This document shows, one piece after another, positions 4,567 to 6,978 of a stretch of DNA of 6,978 nt. The notes beneath the pieces are model-generated. The model made no database searches. It saw only the letters and a program-made list of their open reading frames with translations, and was not told where the DNA came from. The position numbers and the translations under genes are program-made. The DNA lies in NCBI GenBank assembly GCA_002367375.1, contig DFBR01000123.1:1-6978 (forward strand), written 5' to 3'. The first letter of the stretch is position 1. The number at the start of each line of letters is the position of its first letter. The stretch comes from Erythrobacter sp. UBA3075 (GTDB lineage: Bacteria > Pseudomonadota > Alphaproteobacteria > Sphingomonadales > Sphingomonadaceae).

Positions 4567-6953
4567 AGTTTTCGCAAGAATGGCTGGAATATTTCCTCGA
4601 CACCGATGCGAGCACTGCGGAGATCGCGGCTAAGCTCAACGCTATCGGGATCGAAGTGGAAGGTATCGAGGACCCGGCTGAGAAGCTGGCAGGCTTCCGC
4701 GTGGCCGAAGTGCTCACGGCAGAAAAGCATCCCGATGCGGACAAGTTGCAAGTGCTTTCGGTCAGCACCGGTGAAGGCGCACCGCTGCAAGTCGTGTGCG
4801 GCGCGCCCAATGCACGTGCGGGGATGAAAGGCGTGCTTGGCCTGCCCGGAGCTGAAGTGCCCGCCAATGGCATGAAGCTGAAAAAGAGCGCCATTCGCGG
4901 TGTCGAGAGCAATGGCATGATGTGCTCTGTGCGTGAACTGGAGCTGGGCGAAGAGCATGATGGGATTATCGAGCTTCCGGCCGATGCCCCTGTCGGAGCG
5001 AGCTTTGCCGATTACCACGCGGCCTCACCCATTTTCGACGTGGCGATCACGCCCAATCGGCCCGATTGCATGGGCGTCTATGGGATTGCCCGCGATTTGG
5101 CGGCGGCAGGGCTTGGCACGTTCAAGCCGATTGAGCCGTCTGCCATCACGGCGAGCTTTCCCTGCCCGGTCGAAATACGCACCGATGATGCCAAAGGCTG
5201 CCCCGCTTTCTATGGCCGCGTGATCAAGGGCGCGACCAATGGCCAAAGCCCTGACTGGATGCAGCGCCGCCTGATCGCGGCAGGCCAGCGTCCGATCAGC
5301 GCACTGGTAGACATCACCAATTATCTGATGCTGGCATTCGGACGCCCGGCCCACGCCTATGACCTCGCCAGACTGTCCGGACCAGTCATCGCTCGCCGCG
5401 CGAAGGATGGCGAGCAGGTGCTGGCGCTGAACGAGAAGACCTACACGCTCGATCCCAGCATGACGGTCATTGCCGACGATGATGGCGTGCATGACATTGC
5501 CGGAATCATGGGCGGCGAGCATTCTTCTGTACAGGATGGCACCACCGACGTGCTGCTGGAGATCGCCTATTTCGATCCCGAAGCCATTGGTGTGACGGGC
5601 CGCAGACTGGGCCTTGCCACCGATGCCCGCACGCGGTTCGAGCGCGGCGTTGATCCCGCTTTCCTCGATGATGGCCTCACCATTCTCACCAGCCTGATCC
5701 AGCGCATTTGCGGCGGTGAAGCGAGCGAAGTCGTGCGCGCCGGTTCGCCTCCCAGCGAGCCGAAAGTGATCGCTTTCGATCACACGCTCACCGAACGGCT
5801 GGGGGGAATCGAAGTTACTGCGGCTGAGCAGAAGCGCATTCTTGAAGCGCTCGATTTCAGCGTCGCCGACGATTGGCAGGTCACATGCCCGCTGCGTCGC
5901 CACGATATCGAAGGGCCAGCCGATCTGGTTGAGGAAGTGGTGCGTATCCACGGCCTCGATGCGGTGCAAAGCGTTGCTCTGCCGCGCGCCGACGGCGTCG
6001 CTCGCCCGACCGCCACGCCCGAGCAGAAGCTGGAGCGCCGCCTGCGCCGGGCTGCTGCTGCGCGCGGCCTGAACGAAGCGATCACCTGGTCCTTCCTGCC
6101 GACCGATCAGGCTGAACATTTTGCTGATGGCCAGCCGCTTTGGGTGCTCGACAATCCGATCAGCGAAGACATGAAGGTGATGCGCCCCTCGCTCATCCCC
6201 GGACTGCTCTCCGCCGCCAAGCGCAACGACGATCGCGGCGCCAGTGCTGCGCGACTGTTTGAAGTGGGCCGCCGCTATTTGCGCGCCAAGGACGGATCGA
6301 GCGACGAGCACCCGACGCTTGCCGTGCTGCTCGCAGGCGAAAAGACCTCGCGCGGCTGGGCAGGTGGCAAAGCCACGATGTTCGACGCGTTCGATGCCAA
6401 GGGTGAGGCTGAGGCCTTGCTCGCCGAAGCGGGCGCGCCCGTCAGCCGCTTGCAGGTTATGGGCGATGCGGGTGGTCAGTTCCATCCCGGCCAGTCCGGC
6501 ACCTTGCGCCTCGGCCCCAAGAACGTGCTCGCGCGCTTTGGCACATTGCATCCCGCCACGCTGGACGCCTTCGATGTCGATGGCCCGGTGGTCGCGGTCG
6601 AGATCTATCTCGACGCCATCCCTGCCAAGCGCGGCGGCAAGGGCTTCGCCCGCGCCCCCTACGCGCCGCCCGCCCTGCAAGCCGTAAAGCGCGACTTCGC
6701 CTTCCTCGTGCCCGCAGAGCTGCCCGCTGGTGATCTGCTGCGCGCAGTAAAGGGAGCGGACAAGGTCAACATTGTCGATGGCCGTGTGTTTGACGTGTTC
6801 GCCGGACAGGGCGTGCCCGAAGGCAAGAAAAGCATCGCCGTGGAAGTAACGCTTCAGCCGGGTGAGAAATCCTACAAGGATGACGAGCTGAAAGCGATTT
6901 CGGATGCTGTCGTTGCGGCTGCTGCGAAGCTCGGCGCTGAATTGCGCGGCTGA
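4563..6953 (+). CDS. pheT: Phenylalanine--tRNA ligase beta subunit
   Basis: This is the beta subunit of phenylalanyl-tRNA synthetase, which binds tRNA and hydrolyses mischarged Tyr-tRNA-Phe. At 796 residues it has the length of the full bacterial form. In order: the N-terminal B1 region ([10 protein letters not shown]); an EMAP-type OB-fold tRNA-binding domain at about 40-150 ([30 protein letters not shown]); B3/B4 editing domain at about 210-375 with GRPAHAYDL (His264 matches the E. coli editing-site histidine), [10 protein letters not shown] and [14 protein letters not shown]5 at about 400-475 with [17 protein letters not shown]; the catalytic-like core at about 485-685 with [10 protein letters not shown] and [19 protein letters not shown]; and the anticodon-binding FDX-ACB domain at about 698-796 ([15 protein letters not shown], then [20 protein letters not shown] and EKSYKDDEL). 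No domain is missing. It is translated directly after pheS through the overlap. Confidence 0.98.
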   Translation: MKFSQEWLEYFLDTDASTAEIAAKLNAIGIEVEGIEDPAEKLAGFRVAEVLTAEKHPDADKLQVLSVSTGEGAPLQVVCGAPNARAGMKGVLGLPGAEVPANGMKLKKSAIRGVESNGMMCSVRELELGEEHDGIIELPADAPVGASFADYHAASPIFDVAITPNRPDCMGVYGIARDLAAAGLGTFKPIEPSAITASFPCPVEIRTDDAKGCPAFYGRVIKGATNGQSPDWMQRRLIAAGQRPISALVDITNYLMLAFGRPAHAYDLARLSGPVIARRAKDGEQVLALNEKTYTLDPSMTVIADDDGVHDIAGIMGGEHSSVQDGTTDVLLEIAYFDPEAIGVTGRRLGLATDARTRFERGVDPAFLDDGLTILTSLIQRICGGEASEVVRAGSPPSEPKVIAFDHTLTERLGGIEVTAAEQKRILEALDFSVADDWQVTCPLRRHDIEGPADLVEEVVRIHGLDAVQSVALPRADGVARPTATPEQKLERRLRRAAAARGLNEAITWSFLPTDQAEHFADGQPLWVLDNPISEDMKVMRPSLIPGLLSAAKRNDDRGASAARLFEVGRRYLRAKDGSSDEHPTLAVLLAGEKTSRGWAGGKATMFDAFDAKGEAEALLAEAGAPVSRLQVMGDAGGQFHPGQSGTLRLGPKNVLARFGTLHPATLDAFDVDGPVVAVEIYLDAIPAKRGGKGFARAPYAPPALQAVKRDFAFLVPAELPAGDLLRAVKGADKVNIVDGRVFDVFAGQGVPEGKKSIAVEVTLQPGEKSYKDDELKAISDAVVAAAAKLGAELRG

Positions 6954-6958
6954 TTATC

Positions 6959-6978
6959 ATGTCCAGTTCCGTGAACCC
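6959..6978 (+). CDS. Possible first codons of the next gene, cut by the window end
   Basis: An ATG five bases after the pheT stop opens a frame MSSSVN that is still open at the window edge. The close spacing would suit a continuing operon. No Shine-Dalgarno is visible before it, and six codons cannot show that this is a gene. Confidence 0.2.

Noticed and set aside
5025..6680. 551-codon open frame on the minus strand opposite pheT
   Set aside because: It is codon-in-register antisense to pheT. Stops there require TTA, CTA or TCA codons in pheT, which a GC-rich genome seldom uses. The translation resembles no family I know and pheT itself is unmistakable.
1..6978. Mobile element, CRISPR array, tRNA/rRNA, toxin-antitoxin or defence system
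   Set aside because: The genes are all recognised housekeeping or regulatory families with short gaps. I saw no direct-repeat array, terminal inverted repeats, integrase or transposase, and no gap large enough for an unrecognised system.

Overview
The window is a housekeeping stretch of an alphaproteobacterial chromosome, most likely from the Sphingomonadales (Erythrobacter/Sphingomonas-like). This assignment rests on the GC-rich coding style, on the L35, L20, PheS and Prs sequences as I remember them from that order, and on the alphaproteobacterial C-terminal tail of PheS. No database search was possible, so treat the taxonomy as an inference.

Layout. Positions 1-708 hold the 3' three quarters of prs (PRPP synthetase). 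It converges on a minus-strand AraC-family regulator (749-1729), and a short imperfect hairpin lies in the 40-base gap between them. The regulator is divergent from an IMPase-superfamily histidinol-phosphatase (hisN, 1795-2568) across an AT-rich 65-base gap. After a 141-base leader come rpmI (L35, 2710-2913) and rplT (L20, 2972-3331). A strong intrinsic terminator follows rplT, and then come pheS (3424-4566) and pheT (4563-6953), which overlap by 4 bases. The last 20 bases may hold the first codons of another gene.

How the genes relate. rpmI/rplT encode 50S assembly proteins. pheS/pheT encode the two subunits of phenylalanyl-tRNA synthetase. prs supplies PRPP, the precursor of nucleotides and of histidine, and hisN would carry out a late step of histidine synthesis. 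The prs/hisN link is metabolic only: the genes are separated by an opposite-strand regulator and are not an operon. infC, often found just upstream of rpmI in other bacteria, is absent here, and hisN takes that place.

Novelty. I see no phage, mobile element, CRISPR, toxin-antitoxin, defence or otherwise new system. The points most worth a second look are regulatory. A strong terminator lies just before pheS with little room for a promoter after it. An inverted repeat overlaps the possible rpmI promoter. Hairpins sit in the rpmI leader and in the rpmI-rplT spacer. A variable insertion is present in the PheS catalytic core.
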